The notes: generated from the sequence alone by a model not told the origin. Shown: positions 1-11,447, counted from the stretch's first letter. The stretch: DNA of 64,000 bases from Amycolatopsis pretoriensis (GCF_900107925.1 NZ_FNUJ01000002.1:372001-436000), one strand, 5' to 3'. Numbers and translations: made by a program.

Positions 1-120
1 GCGCCGGTTGGCCGGGTTCACCAGCTTGGCGGCGAACTTCCGTTCGTCCCAGCGCTTTTCCAGCGGGACGGCCGGGATCTTCGTATCGGCGATGGGGTCG
101 CCGGTCAGGTAGTCGCCCAT
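1..120 (-). CDS. sdhA: Succinate dehydrogenase/fumarate reductase flavoprotein subunit, N-terminal fragment
   Basis: Only the first 40 codons lie in the window; the gene runs off the left edge. The peptide begins MGDYLTGDPIADTK and continues to KLVNPANR, the usual pre-Rossmann N-terminus of actinobacterial succinate dehydrogenase flavoproteins of the type paired with a b558-like anchor. The family oxidises succinate with covalent FAD and passes electrons to the iron-sulfur subunit. The ATG shares one base with the stop of the upstream cytochrome b gene (TGATG), so the two are translationally coupled. The FAD-binding and catalytic parts are outside the window, so the assignment rests on the short N-terminus and the neighbour. 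Confidence 0.8.
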   Translation of the reverse strand, partial: MGDYLTGDPIADTKIPAVPLEKRWDERKFAAKLVNPANRR

Positions 121-860
121 CAGTCCACCAGTCCCGTCATGATCGCGACCGGGACGAGCGCGTAGCCGCCCGCGATCACGACCGCCGTCGCGTTGCCGAG
201 GAGCTTGATCGCCCGTTCCCGCCGCGCGCTGGTGACCCCCAGCGTGCGCGCGGCGCTGGCGAAGCCGTGCTGGATGTGCAGGCCGAGCATGGCCAGCGCG
301 GCCAGGTAGATCAGGTTGACCCACCAGACCCGGAAGTCCGCCACGAGGTTGTGGTACGGGTCGCCCGGCACGAAGTCGCGGTTCACCGTGCCGACGGTGA
401 AGTCGAGGATGTGCCAGACGACGAACAGCGCCAGCGTCGCCCCGCCCCAGCGCATCGTGCGCACGGCGAAGGTCGCGCGCACCGGCCGCCGGTGGACGTA
501 CGGGACCGGGCGGGCTTTCCGGTCGCGCCGCACCAGCTGGACCGCGGCGGTGACGTGCAGGACGAGCGCGACGAGCAGGACCACGCGCTGGATCCAGAGG
601 AACCACGCGTAGGGCAGGACCGGCTCGCCGATCGTCCGCAGCCAGTGGGCGTAGTGGTTGAGGTCGTCGGCCCCGAGGAACGTCTTCAGGTTGCCGATCA
701 TGTGCGCGAAGACGAACGCGAGCAGCAGCGCGCCGGTCACCGCCATGACGATCTTCTTGCCGATCGTCGAGGCCCAGAACTGCCGGACGGGGCGCCGGGT
801 CGCGAGGTCGTTCACCACCCGATCGACGGTAAGAGCGCGTCGACCAGAGGTCAAAGACAT
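120..860 (-). CDS. sdhC: Succinate dehydrogenase cytochrome b558-type membrane anchor
   Basis: A 246-residue membrane protein with about five hydrophobic segments. The first starts near residue 33 and contains His53 (AFVFAHMIGN), a likely haem ligand; another candidate lies in VVWHILDF. This is the single-polypeptide diheme b558 anchor of the Sdh/Frd type that carries electrons to or from menaquinone. I chose the ATG at 860 (MSLTSGRR); an in-frame ATG 24 bases upstream would lengthen it by eight residues but lies inside the control region. It is the first gene of an sdhC-sdhA operon, with sdhB presumably beyond the left edge. Confidence 0.88.
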   Translation of the reverse strand: MSLTSGRRALTVDRVVNDLATRRPVRQFWASTIGKKIVMAVTGALLLAFVFAHMIGNLKTFLGADDLNHYAHWLRTIGEPVLPYAWFLWIQRVVLLVALVLHVTAAVQLVRRDRKARPVPYVHRRPVRATFAVRTMRWGGATLALFVVWHILDFTVGTVNRDFVPGDPYHNLVADFRVWWVNLIYLAALAMLGLHIQHGFASAARTLGVTSARRERAIKLLGNATAVVIAGGYALVPVAIMTGLVD

Positions 861-876
861 GATAACTCTACTCTCG

Positions 877-891
877 ATAGGCAACAGCTAT
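877..891. promoter_or_regulatory. LysR-type box between sdhC and lysR
   Basis: The 40-bp divergent gap contains ATAG-N7-CTAT, the classic LTTR inverted repeat (T-N11-A type). A possible -10, TATGGT at 889-894, ends 6 bp before the lysR ATG, which suggests a leaderless lysR mRNA repressed by its own product. The same box lies close upstream of sdhC. The motif is seen; its role is inferred. Confidence 0.6.
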
Positions 892-900
892 GGTCGACGT

Positions 901-1839
901 ATGCAGCTGCACCAGCTCGCCTACTTCGTCGCCGTCGCCGAGCACCGCCACTTCACCCGCGCGGCCGATCAGGTGCGGGTCGCGCAGCCCTCGTTGTCCC
1001 AGCAGATCCGCACGCTCGAACACGACCTCGGCGCGCCGCTGTTCCACCGGATCCGCGGCAACGTCTCCCTCACCGAAGCCGGCGAAGTGCTGCTGCCGAT
1101 CGCGCGGCGGATCCTGGCCGACGCCGAAACCGCGCGGCTCGCGATCCGGGAGCTGGACGAGCTCGACCGCGGCCGCGTCCGGCTCGGCGCCCCGCCGAGC
1201 CTGTGCACGGGCCTGCTGCCCGCGATGCTGTCGGCGTTCCGCCGCCGCTACCCCGGCATCCAGCTGGAACTGCAGGAAAGCGGCTCACGCGACCTGCGTC
1301 AGCGGTTGTCCGAAGGCGCGCTGGACCTGGCCCTGCTGGCGGCCGCGCCGACCGACCCGCACCTGGCGGCGACCCCGTTGCTGCTGGAGGAACTGGTCGT
1401 CATCTCCCCCGCCGACGCGCCGCTGCGGAAGACCCGGCTCGACGTCCGCGAGCTGGCCGACGTCCCGCTGGTCATGTTCCGCCGCGGCTACGACGTCCGG
1501 GAGGCGACGGTCAACGCCTGCCGCGCGGCCGGGTTCGAGCCGTCGTTCGCGATCGAAGGCGGCGAGATGGACGCCGTGCTGGAGCTGGTGCGTGCCGGCG
1601 TGGGGTCCGCGGTCGTGCCGAGCACCGTGGCCGGCGACCGGTTCCGGATGACGCGGTTCGCGCCGGAAGCGGGCATGACCCGGATCGTGCAGCTGGCCCA
1701 CCGCAAGGAAGTGGGGCCGACCCGGGCCGTCCGCGCGCTGCGCACCGCGCTCGTCGGGTTCGTGGCCGACCGGGCGAACCTCCCGCCCGGCATCGAGTCC
1801 CTTGTGGACGGACGCGGCGCCCGACCATCGGGGGGTTGA
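901..1839 (+). CDS. LysR family transcriptional regulator, divergent from sdh
   Basis: A 312-residue protein with a typical LysR N-terminal winged HTH (MQLHQLAYFVAVAEHRHF, then the recognition helix around QPSLSQQIRTLE) and a periplasmic-binding-like effector domain from about residue 90. The length is normal for the family. The ATG at 901 was chosen because the LysR domain begins there; upstream codons in this frame belong to the sdhC region. Divergent placement with a shared LTTR box implies control of the sdhCAB-type operon and of itself. The co-inducer cannot be read from the sequence. Confidence 0.85.
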   Translation: MQLHQLAYFVAVAEHRHFTRAADQVRVAQPSLSQQIRTLEHDLGAPLFHRIRGNVSLTEAGEVLLPIARRILADAETARLAIRELDELDRGRVRLGAPPSLCTGLLPAMLSAFRRRYPGIQLELQESGSRDLRQRLSEGALDLALLAAAPTDPHLAATPLLLEELVVISPADAPLRKTRLDVRELADVPLVMFRRGYDVREATVNACRAAGFEPSFAIEGGEMDAVLELVRAGVGSAVVPSTVAGDRFRMTRFAPEAGMTRIVQLAHRKEVGPTRAVRALRTALVGFVADRANLPPGIESLVDGRGARPSGG

Positions 1840-1862
1840 CCGGCGGCCGGTTCCGGAGTGGC

Positions 1863-3428
1863 ATGGACGCCGTGAATCGTCTGCGCTCGGCCGCCGTGCT
1901 CGCCGCCCTCGCCGGTTCCCTCCTGGTGCCGGCCACCGCCACCGCCGCCCCCGCGCTGGGGTTCGACCTCGACGCGGCCACCATCCCCGAACTCCAGCAG
2001 CGGATGGACCACGGCGGCCTCACCGCCGTGCGGCTGACCACCGCCTACCTCCACCGCATCGACACGCTCGACGGGAAGATCCACTCCGTGGTCGCCGTCG
2101 ACCCGGGCGCGCTCCGGGCGGCCGCCGCCAGCGACGCCCGCCGCCGCGCGGGTCACCGCCTCGGGCAGCTGGACGGGATCCCCGTGCTGCTGAAGGACAA
2201 CATCGACACGCGCGCGCAACCGGCGACCGCGGGGTCGCGGGCGTTGCCGCGCAGCCGTCCGGCCGCCGACGCGGCGCTGGTGGACCGGCTGCAGCGCGGG
2301 GGCGCGGTGATCCTGGGCAAGACGAACCTGTCGGAGTGGGCCAACTTCCGCTCGACGCATTCGACGTCGGGCTGGTCCGGGATCGGTGGGCAGACGAACA
2401 ACCCGTACGTCCTCGACCGCAACCCGTGCGGCTCGTCGTCGGGCTCCGGCGCCGCCGTCGCGGCCACGCTGGCCCAGGTGGCGATCGGCACCGAGACCGA
2501 CGGCTCGATCGTCTGCCCGGCGGGCGCGAACGACGTCGTCGGCGAGAAGCCGACGCTCGGGCTGGTCAGCCGGACCGGCGTCGTGCCGATCTCCGCGGAG
2601 CAGGACACCGCCGGGCCGATGGCGCGGCACGTCGTCGACGCCGCCGTCACGCTGTCGGTGCTGCAGGGGCGCGACCCGGCCGACCCCGCGACGGCGGCGA
2701 TCCCGGCGGGGCAGCCGCGGGACTACGCGGCGTACCTGCGTCCGGACGCCCTGCGCGGGGCGCGGATCGGCGTCTGGCGGCTGGCCGGTCTGGACGCCGA
2801 CGTCGACCGGGTGGTCGGGGACGCCGTGCGGACGTTGACGGCTCGGGGCGCGAAGGTCGTCGACGTCGATCTTCCTTATCAGGACCAGATCGGGGCGGCG
2901 GAGACGCCGGCGCTGCTGACGGAGTTCAAGCGCGACTTGAACTCCTACCTCAAGCACCGGCCCGGGCACCCCGCGACGCTCGACGAGCTGATCGCGTTCA
3001 ACCGGCGGGACCCGGTGGAGCTGTCGAAGTTCGGTCAGGAGCTGTTCGAGCAGGCCGCGGCCGCGCCGGCGCCGAGCGATCCGACGTACCGGCAGCAGCG
3101 GGCGACGGCCACTTCGCTGGCGCGGCGGTCGATCGACGAGACGCTGTCCCGGCTGCACCTGGACGCGATCGTCGCGCCGACCAACAGCCCGGCGTGGAAG
3201 ACGGACTACGCGGCGGGCGACGCGTTCGTCCTCGGTTCGTCCACCCCGGCGGCGGTCGCGGGCTACCCGAACGTGTCGGTTCCGGCCGGGTTCGCGGGCC
3301 CGCTGCCGATCGGGGTGTCGTTCTTCGCCGGCCGCTGGGCCGACGCGCGGGTACTGGCGTTCGCGGCGGCGTTCGAGCGGGCGGCCCCGGCGCGCCGGGC
3401 TCCCGCGTTCCTGCCCACCACTGGTTAA
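1863..3428 (+). CDS. Secreted amidase of the amidase-signature family
   Basis: A 521-residue protein with a cleavable Sec-type signal (hydrophobic stretch, then ATATAAPA) followed by a full amidase-signature domain. The Ser-cisSer-Lys triad is visible: Lys in VLLKDNID, the cis-Ser in GSSSGSGAAVA, and the nucleophile Ser in TETDGSIVCPAG. The family hydrolyses C-N amide bonds; here probably small amides or peptides outside the cytoplasm. The substrate cannot be deduced. It follows lysR by 23 bp on the same strand and precedes a MarR gene by 31 bp, so it may share a transcript with either. Confidence 0.87.
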   Translation: MDAVNRLRSAAVLAALAGSLLVPATATAAPALGFDLDAATIPELQQRMDHGGLTAVRLTTAYLHRIDTLDGKIHSVVAVDPGALRAAAASDARRRAGHRLGQLDGIPVLLKDNIDTRAQPATAGSRALPRSRPAADAALVDRLQRGGAVILGKTNLSEWANFRSTHSTSGWSGIGGQTNNPYVLDRNPCGSSSGSGAAVAATLAQVAIGTETDGSIVCPAGANDVVGEKPTLGLVSRTGVVPISAEQDTAGPMARHVVDAAVTLSVLQGRDPADPATAAIPAGQPRDYAAYLRPDALRGARIGVWRLAGLDADVDRVVGDAVRTLTARGAKVVDVDLPYQDQIGAAETPALLTEFKRDLNSYLKHRPGHPATLDELIAFNRRDPVELSKFGQELFEQAAAAPAPSDPTYRQQRATATSLARRSIDETLSRLHLDAIVAPTNSPAWKTDYAAGDAFVLGSSTPAAVAGYPNVSVPAGFAGPLPIGVSFFAGRWADARVLAFAAAFERAAPARRAPAFLPTTG

Positions 3429-3459
3429 GGTGGGGGGCCGACGGTGAGGAGGGCAGCCG

Positions 3460-3933
3460 ATGGTCACCCGCGCGGAACGGAACGCGACGGACCCGGACCT
3501 GGGTGTCCTTTCGGGACGGCTGCTGTTCGCGGTGCAGCGTGAACTGTTCGCGACGTTGGCGTCGCGGGGTTTCGACGACCTGAAGCACCGGCACGGCGCG
3601 GTGCTGGCGTACCTGGATCCGGACGGTGTGCGGGCGACGGAGCTGTCCCGGCTTTCGGGGCAGTACAAGCAGATCATCGGAACGTTGATCGACGAGCTGG
3701 CGGCGCTGGGGTACGTCGAGCGGCGGCCGGACCCGAGCGACCGGCGCGCGAAGCTGATCTGCCCGACGGAGAGAGGCATGGCCCAGATGCGCGCGGCGGA
3801 CGCGATCATGGAGGACATCCAGCGCCGCCACGCGGACCGCCTGGGGCGCGAGGAATACGTGCGGTTCAAGGGGATGCTGGCGGACATCACGGACCACCAG
3901 CGCAGGCAAGCGGGCACACCCACCGAGGACTGA
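3460..3933 (+). CDS. MarR family transcriptional regulator
   Basis: A 157-residue protein with a winged HTH characteristic of MarR: helical dimer arms at both ends, a recognition region around LSRLSGQYKQIIGTLIDEL, and the wing motif RRPDPSDRRAKLICPTERG. The ATG follows a GGAGGG Shine-Dalgarno (within 3447-3453). It lies 31 bp downstream of the secreted amidase and converges on the hydrolase at 3982-5118. The ligand and targets are unknown; the adjacent amidase is a possible target by proximity only. Confidence 0.86.
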   Translation: MVTRAERNATDPDLGVLSGRLLFAVQRELFATLASRGFDDLKHRHGAVLAYLDPDGVRATELSRLSGQYKQIIGTLIDELAALGYVERRPDPSDRRAKLICPTERGMAQMRAADAIMEDIQRRHADRLGREEYVRFKGMLADITDHQRRQAGTPTED

Positions 3934-3950
3934 CCCCCGGCTTCCGGGTC
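3932..3950. terminator. Weak hairpin between convergent genes
   Basis: CCCGG and CCGGG separated by a 3-base loop, extended by an outer GAC/GTC pairing, lie just after the MarR stop. There is no U-tract. It may end one or both convergent transcripts, but a short GC stem is common by chance here. Confidence 0.3.
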
Positions 3951-3981
3951 TGCCCGCACGAGCTCGGCAGGTCGCGCACGC

Positions 3982-5118
3982 TCAGTGCAGTCGGGGCGTG
4001 AGCCACTCGATCACTCGCTGCCAGCTTTCGTGCGTCGGGTCCATCACCTGGAAGTGGTCCGCGCCCGGCACTTCCACGTACTCCGCCTCCGCCACCCGCG
4101 AGGCGTACGTCCGGCTGAACGCCGGCGGCACCACGTCGTCCGCGTCGCCGTGCAACGCCAGCACCGGCACCCCCGCCCCGCCCATCTCACTCGGCGAAGC
4201 AGTCGCGTACCGGTCGGGCACTTCGCCGACATGCCCGCCCAGCAACAGGTTCACCACGCCCTCGCCGACCCCCTCCGCGACCGCCGGCCAGAACTCCGGG
4301 TACGCCGGCTCCGGCGCTGCGGCCGGCCGCGCCGCCTGCCCGTCGGCCAGCACCGTGCCGAACCGCGTCCGGTCGGCTTCCACCAGATCCAGGACCCCGG
4401 CCAGCGAAACCACCGCCACCGGCACCACCTTCGGGTCCGCCCCCACCGCACCCGCGGCCAACGCCGGCCGGTGCGCGGCCCAAGCCGCCAGCTGGCCCCC
4501 CGCCGAGTGGCCGATCACCGCGACCCGAGCCACGTCGAGAGCCGGATCCAGGTCCGCGACCACGTCGATCGCCGTCGCGACGTCCTCGAACGTCGACGGC
4601 CAGCCGCCGTCGTCGCCGAGGCGGCGGTAGTCCACGTTCCACACCGCGTAGCCGCGGGCGAGGAGTTCGTCGGCCAGCGGGGTGGCCGTGCGGCGGTCGA
4701 ACATCGCCGTCCAGTAGCCGCCGTGCAGCAGCACCACCACCGGGAACGGCCCCTCGCCCGCCGGCCGGTACAGCTCCCCCACCTGCGCCGGGTGCGGGCC
4801 GTACGCGACCGTGCGCACCGGCCCCGGCGGATCGTCGTAACGGGCGCCGCGCCGCGAGCTCACCAGCGCGTCGATCGTGCCGAAGAACTCCGCGATCCGC
4901 GGGTCGTCGCCGCCCTTGGCCTTCGACTCGTCCCACGCCGTGTCGTCGATCCACTCGACGACGTCCAGCCACGTCCCGGCGTCCAGGCGCACCAGCTTCG
5001 CCGAGACGAACCCGCGCCGCCCCTCGCGGAACGCGGCCAGCATCCCCGGCCGGGCCGCGAGCATCGCCGAAGTCCGCTCGGGCCGGACGGTGAACGTGGT
5101 CAGCTCGATGACGGCCAT
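3982..5118 (-). CDS. Antibiotic-biosynthesis-monooxygenase-like domain fused to alpha/beta hydrolase
   Basis: A 378-residue two-domain protein. Residues 1-95 resemble a dimeric alpha/beta-barrel (ABM-like) domain: IELTTFTVRPERTSAML with a VEWIDDTAWDES strand-helix. Residues 100-378 form an alpha/beta hydrolase of the esterase/lipase group, with an oxyanion HGGYW at 132-136, nucleophile Ser205 in GHSAGG, a likely acid at Asp325 in LHGDADD and His355 in GADHFQ. The hydrolase part should cleave esters or similar bonds. The fused N-terminal domain might bind or process a small ligand, but no cofactor site is visible. It lies 34 bp downstream of an XRE-cupin regulator on the same strand and is probably controlled by it. 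Confidence 0.8.
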   Translation of the reverse strand: MAVIELTTFTVRPERTSAMLAARPGMLAAFREGRRGFVSAKLVRLDAGTWLDVVEWIDDTAWDESKAKGGDDPRIAEFFGTIDALVSSRRGARYDDPPGPVRTVAYGPHPAQVGELYRPAGEGPFPVVVLLHGGYWTAMFDRRTATPLADELLARGYAVWNVDYRRLGDDGGWPSTFEDVATAIDVVADLDPALDVARVAVIGHSAGGQLAAWAAHRPALAAGAVGADPKVVPVAVVSLAGVLDLVEADRTRFGTVLADGQAARPAAAPEPAYPEFWPAVAEGVGEGVVNLLLGGHVGEVPDRYATASPSEMGGAGVPVLALHGDADDVVPPAFSRTYASRVAEAEYVEVPGADHFQVMDPTHESWQRVIEWLTPRLH

Positions 5119-5152
5119 GCGCTCCCCTTAAGTTGGTCCACATTTATGACTA

Positions 5153-5737
5153 TCATGGTTCTGGACTACTTGTCACGCGGACGTGCGCCCGCTCGCCCTG
5201 CCGCCCGACGAGGCTGAGGAACTCGACCGGACCCGCGCTCGTGGCACCGAACCAGTGCGGCGTGCGCGTGTCGAACTCCGCCGCCTCCCCCGGCCGCAGG
5301 ACCAGGTCGTGCTCGCCGAGCACCAGCCGCAGCGTCCCGTTCAGCACGTACACCCAGTCGTGCCCCTCGTGCGTGCGCGGCTCGGGCTCGGCCTCCCCGG
5401 CCGGCAGCACGAACTTGTACGCCTGGATCCCGCCCGGCCGCCGGGTCAGCGGGATGATCGTCGACCCGTCCCGGCAGGCCAGCGGCCGCAGGGTGACGCG
5501 CGGGTCGCCGGTCGGCGGCGCGTCGACCAGCTCGTCGAGCGTCACGCCGTAGGCCCGCGCGAGCGGCAGGAGCTGCTCCAGCGTCGGGCGGCGCAGGCCC
5601 GCCTCGAGCCGCGACAGCGTGCTCGCCGAAATCCCCGTCTGCTCGGCCAACGCGGTGAGCGTGGTTTCCCGCTGTTGCCGGAGGCGCTTCAGCCGCGGCC
5701 CGACGGCGTCGAGAGCCCGGTCGATCGAGTCGTCCAT
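5153..5737 (-). CDS. XRE family regulator with C-terminal cupin sensor domain
   Basis: A 194-residue protein. Residues 14-68 are a lambda-repressor-like HTH (LKRLRQQRETTLTALAEQTG, SASTLSRLEAG). Residues 105-185 are a cupin barrel with HEGHDWVYVLNG and the second motif TRTPHWFG. HTH_3-cupin proteins act as small-molecule-responsive repressors. The ATG at 5737 starts just before the HTH; further upstream the frame is the antisense of the neighbouring methyltransferase. It is divergent from the methyltransferase-exporter pair and probably cotranscribed with the hydrolase. A TTGCC-N4-GGCAA dyad lies in its promoter. Confidence 0.86.
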   Translation of the reverse strand: MDDSIDRALDAVGPRLKRLRQQRETTLTALAEQTGISASTLSRLEAGLRRPTLEQLLPLARAYGVTLDELVDAPPTGDPRVTLRPLACRDGSTIIPLTRRPGGIQAYKFVLPAGEAEPEPRTHEGHDWVYVLNGTLRLVLGEHDLVLRPGEAAEFDTRTPHWFGATSAGPVEFLSLVGRQGERAHVRVTSSPEP

Positions 5738-5746
5738 GCCGTCATT

Positions 5747-5775
5747 TTGCCAATCGGCAAGAAGCTTTGCCAATC
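5747..5775. promoter_or_regulatory. Probable XRE-cupin operator: dyad plus direct repeat
   Basis: TTGCC-AATC-GGCAA (5747-5760) is a perfect 5-bp-arm dyad. Its left half plus spacer, TTGCCAATC, recurs at 5767-5775, exactly 20 bp (about two helix turns) downstream. Both lie in the 66-bp divergent gap, a natural place for autoregulation and control of the methyltransferase-exporter genes. Confidence 0.55.
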
Positions 5776-5803
5776 CGACGTACGGGCGAGCACGGTGGTC
5801 GGC

Positions 5804-6321
5804 GTGAACGACTTCGACCAGCCCTACTGGGACCAGCACTGGCGCCGCGCCCGCCACCACGGCACCGCACCGAACCCCCACCTCGTCCGCGAGGTCGCCG
5901 GCCTCAGGCCGGGCACCGCCCTGGACGCCGGCTGTGGCCGCGGCGCCGAAGCCGGCTGGCTCGCCGCCCGCGGCTGGGCCGTCACGGCGGTGGACATCTC
6001 CGTCGAAGCCTTCACCCAGGCCGCCGCGAACACCGTGGCCTGGGTGCGGGCGGACCTGACGACCTGGACGCCCGGCACGCGGTTCGACCTGGTCACCACC
6101 CACTACGCCCACCCGGCGATGCCGCAGCTCGCCTTCTACGAACGCATTTCCGAGTGGGTCGCGCCCGGCGGCACGCTGCTCGTCGTCGGCCACGCGCACG
6201 GCCACCACGTCGCCGAGGCGGCGGCCACGGCCGGCGACATCACGGCGTTCCTCGACGGCTGGGAGATCGTCACGGCCGGCGACCACGGCCACGACGTCGT
6301 CGTGCGGGCGAGGAGGACGGC

Positions 6322-6325
<4 letters not shown>
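5804..6325 (+). CDS. Class I SAM-dependent methyltransferase
   Basis: A 173-residue Rossmann methyltransferase. Motif I is LDAGCGRGAEAGWLA, followed by the acidic AVDIS loop at the end of strand 2 and a DLVTTHYA motif near strand 4. It resembles the small TehB-like/UbiE-like methyltransferases of unknown substrate. GTG at 5804 is preferred; GTG at 5795 is possible. Its stop overlaps the GTG of the following MFS transporter (GTGA), so the pair is coupled. A modify-and-export function against a toxic compound is plausible but not shown. Confidence 0.78.
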
Positions 6326-9149
<2,824 letters not shown>

Positions 9150-9176
9150 TCGGCGAACCCGGCCGATCTGTAGTGC

Positions 9177-9182
9177 TATAGG
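9177..9182 (+). promoter_or_regulatory. Extended -10 for a leaderless transcript
   Basis: TGC-TATAGG gives a good extended -10 ending 4 bp before the GTG at 9187. A start point 6-7 bp downstream would coincide with the start codon. There is no Shine-Dalgarno. Confidence 0.55.
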
Positions 9183-9186
9183 ACGG

Positions 9187-10641
9187 GTGAGCTCTTTTCA
9201 CTCTTTCGTGGACAAGGTGGACGACCGGCTCGGCGACGGGCTCGAGCACGTCCTGTGCGCCCACCACCGGCGGCGGCTGCGCGCGCTGGGGTGGGGTGAC
9301 GTGCTCGAGCCGGGCGGCGCGGACGACCGCCTCGGCGGGCGGGCCGCGGTCCGGGACGGCAACCGCGTCGAGGTGCTGATCGACGGCGAAGAGACGCTGC
9401 CGGCGATCGAAAAAGCGATCCGGGGCGCGAAGTCCCACGTGCACATCGCGAACTGGCACGCGAGCGCGGACTTCCGGCTGACGCGCGAGCCCGGCTCCCT
9501 CAGCCTGCGAGAACTGCTCGCCGAGACCGCCGACCGGGGTGTCGAGGTGCGAGTGCTGCTGTGGGCCGGGCCGCCCGTGCCGGCGTTCCAGCCGACGCGG
9601 GGCCGCGCACGCGGCGAGCAGCGCAAGTTCACCGACGGCTCGGCCGTGCGGTGCGTGCTGGACTCCCGCGAGCGGACCATGCACTGCCACCACGAAAAGC
9701 TCGTGGTGGTCGACGACGAGGTCGCGTTCGTCGGCGGCGTCGACTTCACGGCGCTGGAGGGCGATCGCCACGACAGCCCGGACCACCCGCCGCGGCCGAT
9801 CGGCTGGCACGACCTGGCGTCCCGGCTCGAAGGACCGGTCGTCGCCGACGTCGCCGACCACTTCCGGCGGCGGTGGACGGAGGTCGCCGACGAGGACCTG
9901 CCGGCGCCGAAGGTGCCCGGACCGGCCGGCGGCACCCGCGTCCAGCTGCTGCGCACGGTCCCGAACAGCACCTACGATTTCGCGCCGAAGGGCGAGTTCA
10001 CGATCCTCGACGGCTACCTGCGGGCCCTGCGGTCCGCGCGCCGGCTGGTCTACCTGGAGAACCAGTTCCTGTGGTCGCCGGAGATCGCCGAAGTGCTCAT
10101 CGACAAGCTGCGCAACCCACCCGAAGACCGCTTCCGCATGGTCCTGCTGCTGCCGCGCAAGCCGAGCAACGGCTCCGACACCACCCGCGGCCAGCTGGGC
10201 CGGCTCCTCGACGCCGACGACGGCCACGGCCGGCTGCTCGCGGCGACGATCAGCGCGCACGACGGGGAGTCCGCCGCGCCGGTCTACGTGCACGCGAAGC
10301 TCGGCATCGTCGACGACGAGTGGCTGACCGTCGGGTCGGCGAACCTCAACGAGCACTCGCTGTTCAACGACACCGAGGTCAACATCGCGACCGACGACCG
10401 CGAACTGGCCCGGACGACCCGGCTGCGGCTGTGGGCCGAGCACCTCGGCCGGGACGTCCCGGAGGTCGACGGCGACCCGGCGGACGTCGTCGACCACCTC
10501 TGGCGGCCGCTGGCCGAGGAGCAGGCGGAACGGGAGCGCCGCGGTGAACACCGCACGCACCGGCTGGTGCTGCTCCCCGGCGTCTCGCGGCGGTCGGGCC
10601 GGCTGCAGGGCCCACTGCGTGGACTCCTCGTCGACGGCTGA
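9187..10641 (+). CDS. Phospholipase D superfamily protein
   Basis: A 484-residue protein with two PLD catalytic motifs: His169-x-Lys171-x4-Asp176 (HHEKLVVVDD) and His369-x-Lys371-x4-Asp376 (VHAKLGIVDDEWL, followed by GSANLNEHS). The two HKD motifs together form one active site that works through a phospho-histidine intermediate. The family includes cardiolipin synthases and phospholipases; no membrane anchor or signal peptide is evident, so a soluble phosphodiesterase or transphosphatidylase is likely. The GTG start is supported by the -10 element directly upstream. Confidence 0.85.
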   Translation: MSSFHSFVDKVDDRLGDGLEHVLCAHHRRRLRALGWGDVLEPGGADDRLGGRAAVRDGNRVEVLIDGEETLPAIEKAIRGAKSHVHIANWHASADFRLTREPGSLSLRELLAETADRGVEVRVLLWAGPPVPAFQPTRGRARGEQRKFTDGSAVRCVLDSRERTMHCHHEKLVVVDDEVAFVGGVDFTALEGDRHDSPDHPPRPIGWHDLASRLEGPVVADVADHFRRRWTEVADEDLPAPKVPGPAGGTRVQLLRTVPNSTYDFAPKGEFTILDGYLRALRSARRLVYLENQFLWSPEIAEVLIDKLRNPPEDRFRMVLLLPRKPSNGSDTTRGQLGRLLDADDGHGRLLAATISAHDGESAAPVYVHAKLGIVDDEWLTVGSANLNEHSLFNDTEVNIATDDRELARTTRLRLWAEHLGRDVPEVDGDPADVVDHLWRPLAEEQAERERRGEHRTHRLVLLPGVSRRSGRLQGPLRGLLVDG

Positions 10642-10663
10642 AGCGAAGATCGCCCGCCCGCTC

Positions 10664-10669
10664 TAGATT
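10664..10669 (+). promoter_or_regulatory. -10 element for leaderless start at 10677
   Basis: TAGATT lies 7 bp before the ATG, with no ribosome-binding site between them. This fits a leaderless mRNA. Confidence 0.45.
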
Positions 10670-10676
10670 GGGCGGC

Positions 10677-11447
10677 ATGACTTCCACCGCCGAGAAGGCC
10701 ACCCGGCTGCAAGAGCTGCACGCCGCGCCCGAGCTGCTGCTCGTCGTCAACGTCTGGGACGCCATCACCGCCAAGGTGGTCGCCGAGACGCCCGGCACCC
10801 AGGCCCTCGCGACCCCCAGCCACGGTATCGCCGCCTCGCGCGGCTACCCGGACGGCGAAAAGATCCCGCGCGACGAGATGATCGCCGAGGTCGCGCTGAT
10901 CGTGCGGACGGCGGGCGACCTGCCCGTCACCGCCGACCTCGAGGCCGGCTACGGCGACCCCGGCGGCACGATCGCCCGGGCCATCGACGCCGGCGCGGTC
11001 GGCGCGAACCTCGAAGACCAGATGAAGCCGCTGCCGGACGCCGTGAAGGCCGTCGAGGCCGCCGTCGCGGCCGCGCAGAAGGCCGGCGTCGACTTCGTGC
11101 TCAACGCCCGCACCGACGCCTTCCTCAAGACCGACCCCGAAACCGCGCTGGAAGAGGCGATCACCCGCGGCCGCGCCTACCTCGACGCGGGCGCGTCCAA
11201 CTTCTTCGTGCCCGGCAAGCTCGACGAGGACCAGGTCGCGCGGCTCGTCGGCGAACTGGGCGAGCGCAAGGTCAACCTCATCGGCATCCCCGGCTCGATC
11301 CCGCTGAAGCGCGCGCAGGAACTCGGCGTCTCCCGCGTGTCCTACGGGCCGTGGAGCCAGAACGTCGCCCTGACCGCGCTGGCCAGGCTCGCCGAAGACG
11401 TCTACGCCGGCGGCGGCCTGCCCGAAGGCACCCGCAAGCTCAACTGA
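10677..11447 (+). CDS. Isocitrate lyase/PEP mutase superfamily enzyme
   Basis: A 256-residue TIM-barrel protein with the superfamily motifs VTADLEAGYGDP, GANLEDQM and LNARTDAFL, which bind magnesium and the carboxylate substrate. The KKCGH signature of true isocitrate lyase is absent and the protein is about half as long. It therefore belongs with the phosphonomutase/2-methylisocitrate lyase-like/oxaloacetate hydrolase group. The reaction is probably C-C or P-C bond cleavage of a small carboxylate; the substrate is unknown. It converges tail to tail with the aldehyde dehydrogenase, with no gap. Confidence 0.83.
   Translation: MTSTAEKATRLQELHAAPELLLVVNVWDAITAKVVAETPGTQALATPSHGIAASRGYPDGEKIPRDEMIAEVALIVRTAGDLPVTADLEAGYGDPGGTIARAIDAGAVGANLEDQMKPLPDAVKAVEAAVAAAQKAGVDFVLNARTDAFLKTDPETALEEAITRGRAYLDAGASNFFVPGKLDEDQVARLVGELGERKVNLIGIPGSIPLKRAQELGVSRVSYGPWSQNVALTALARLAEDVYAGGGLPEGTRKLN

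Noticed and set aside
267-3428. A 1053-codon open frame on the plus strand ending with the amidase
   Set aside because: Its first 530 codons are antisense to sdhC or out of frame with lysR and show Arg/Pro/Ala-rich nonsense composition. Only the part from 1863 is a gene.
1488-3959. An 823-codon open frame on the minus strand opposite the amidase and MarR genes
   Set aside because: Composition artefact of high GC; no domain resemblance, and the plus-strand genes have clear motifs.
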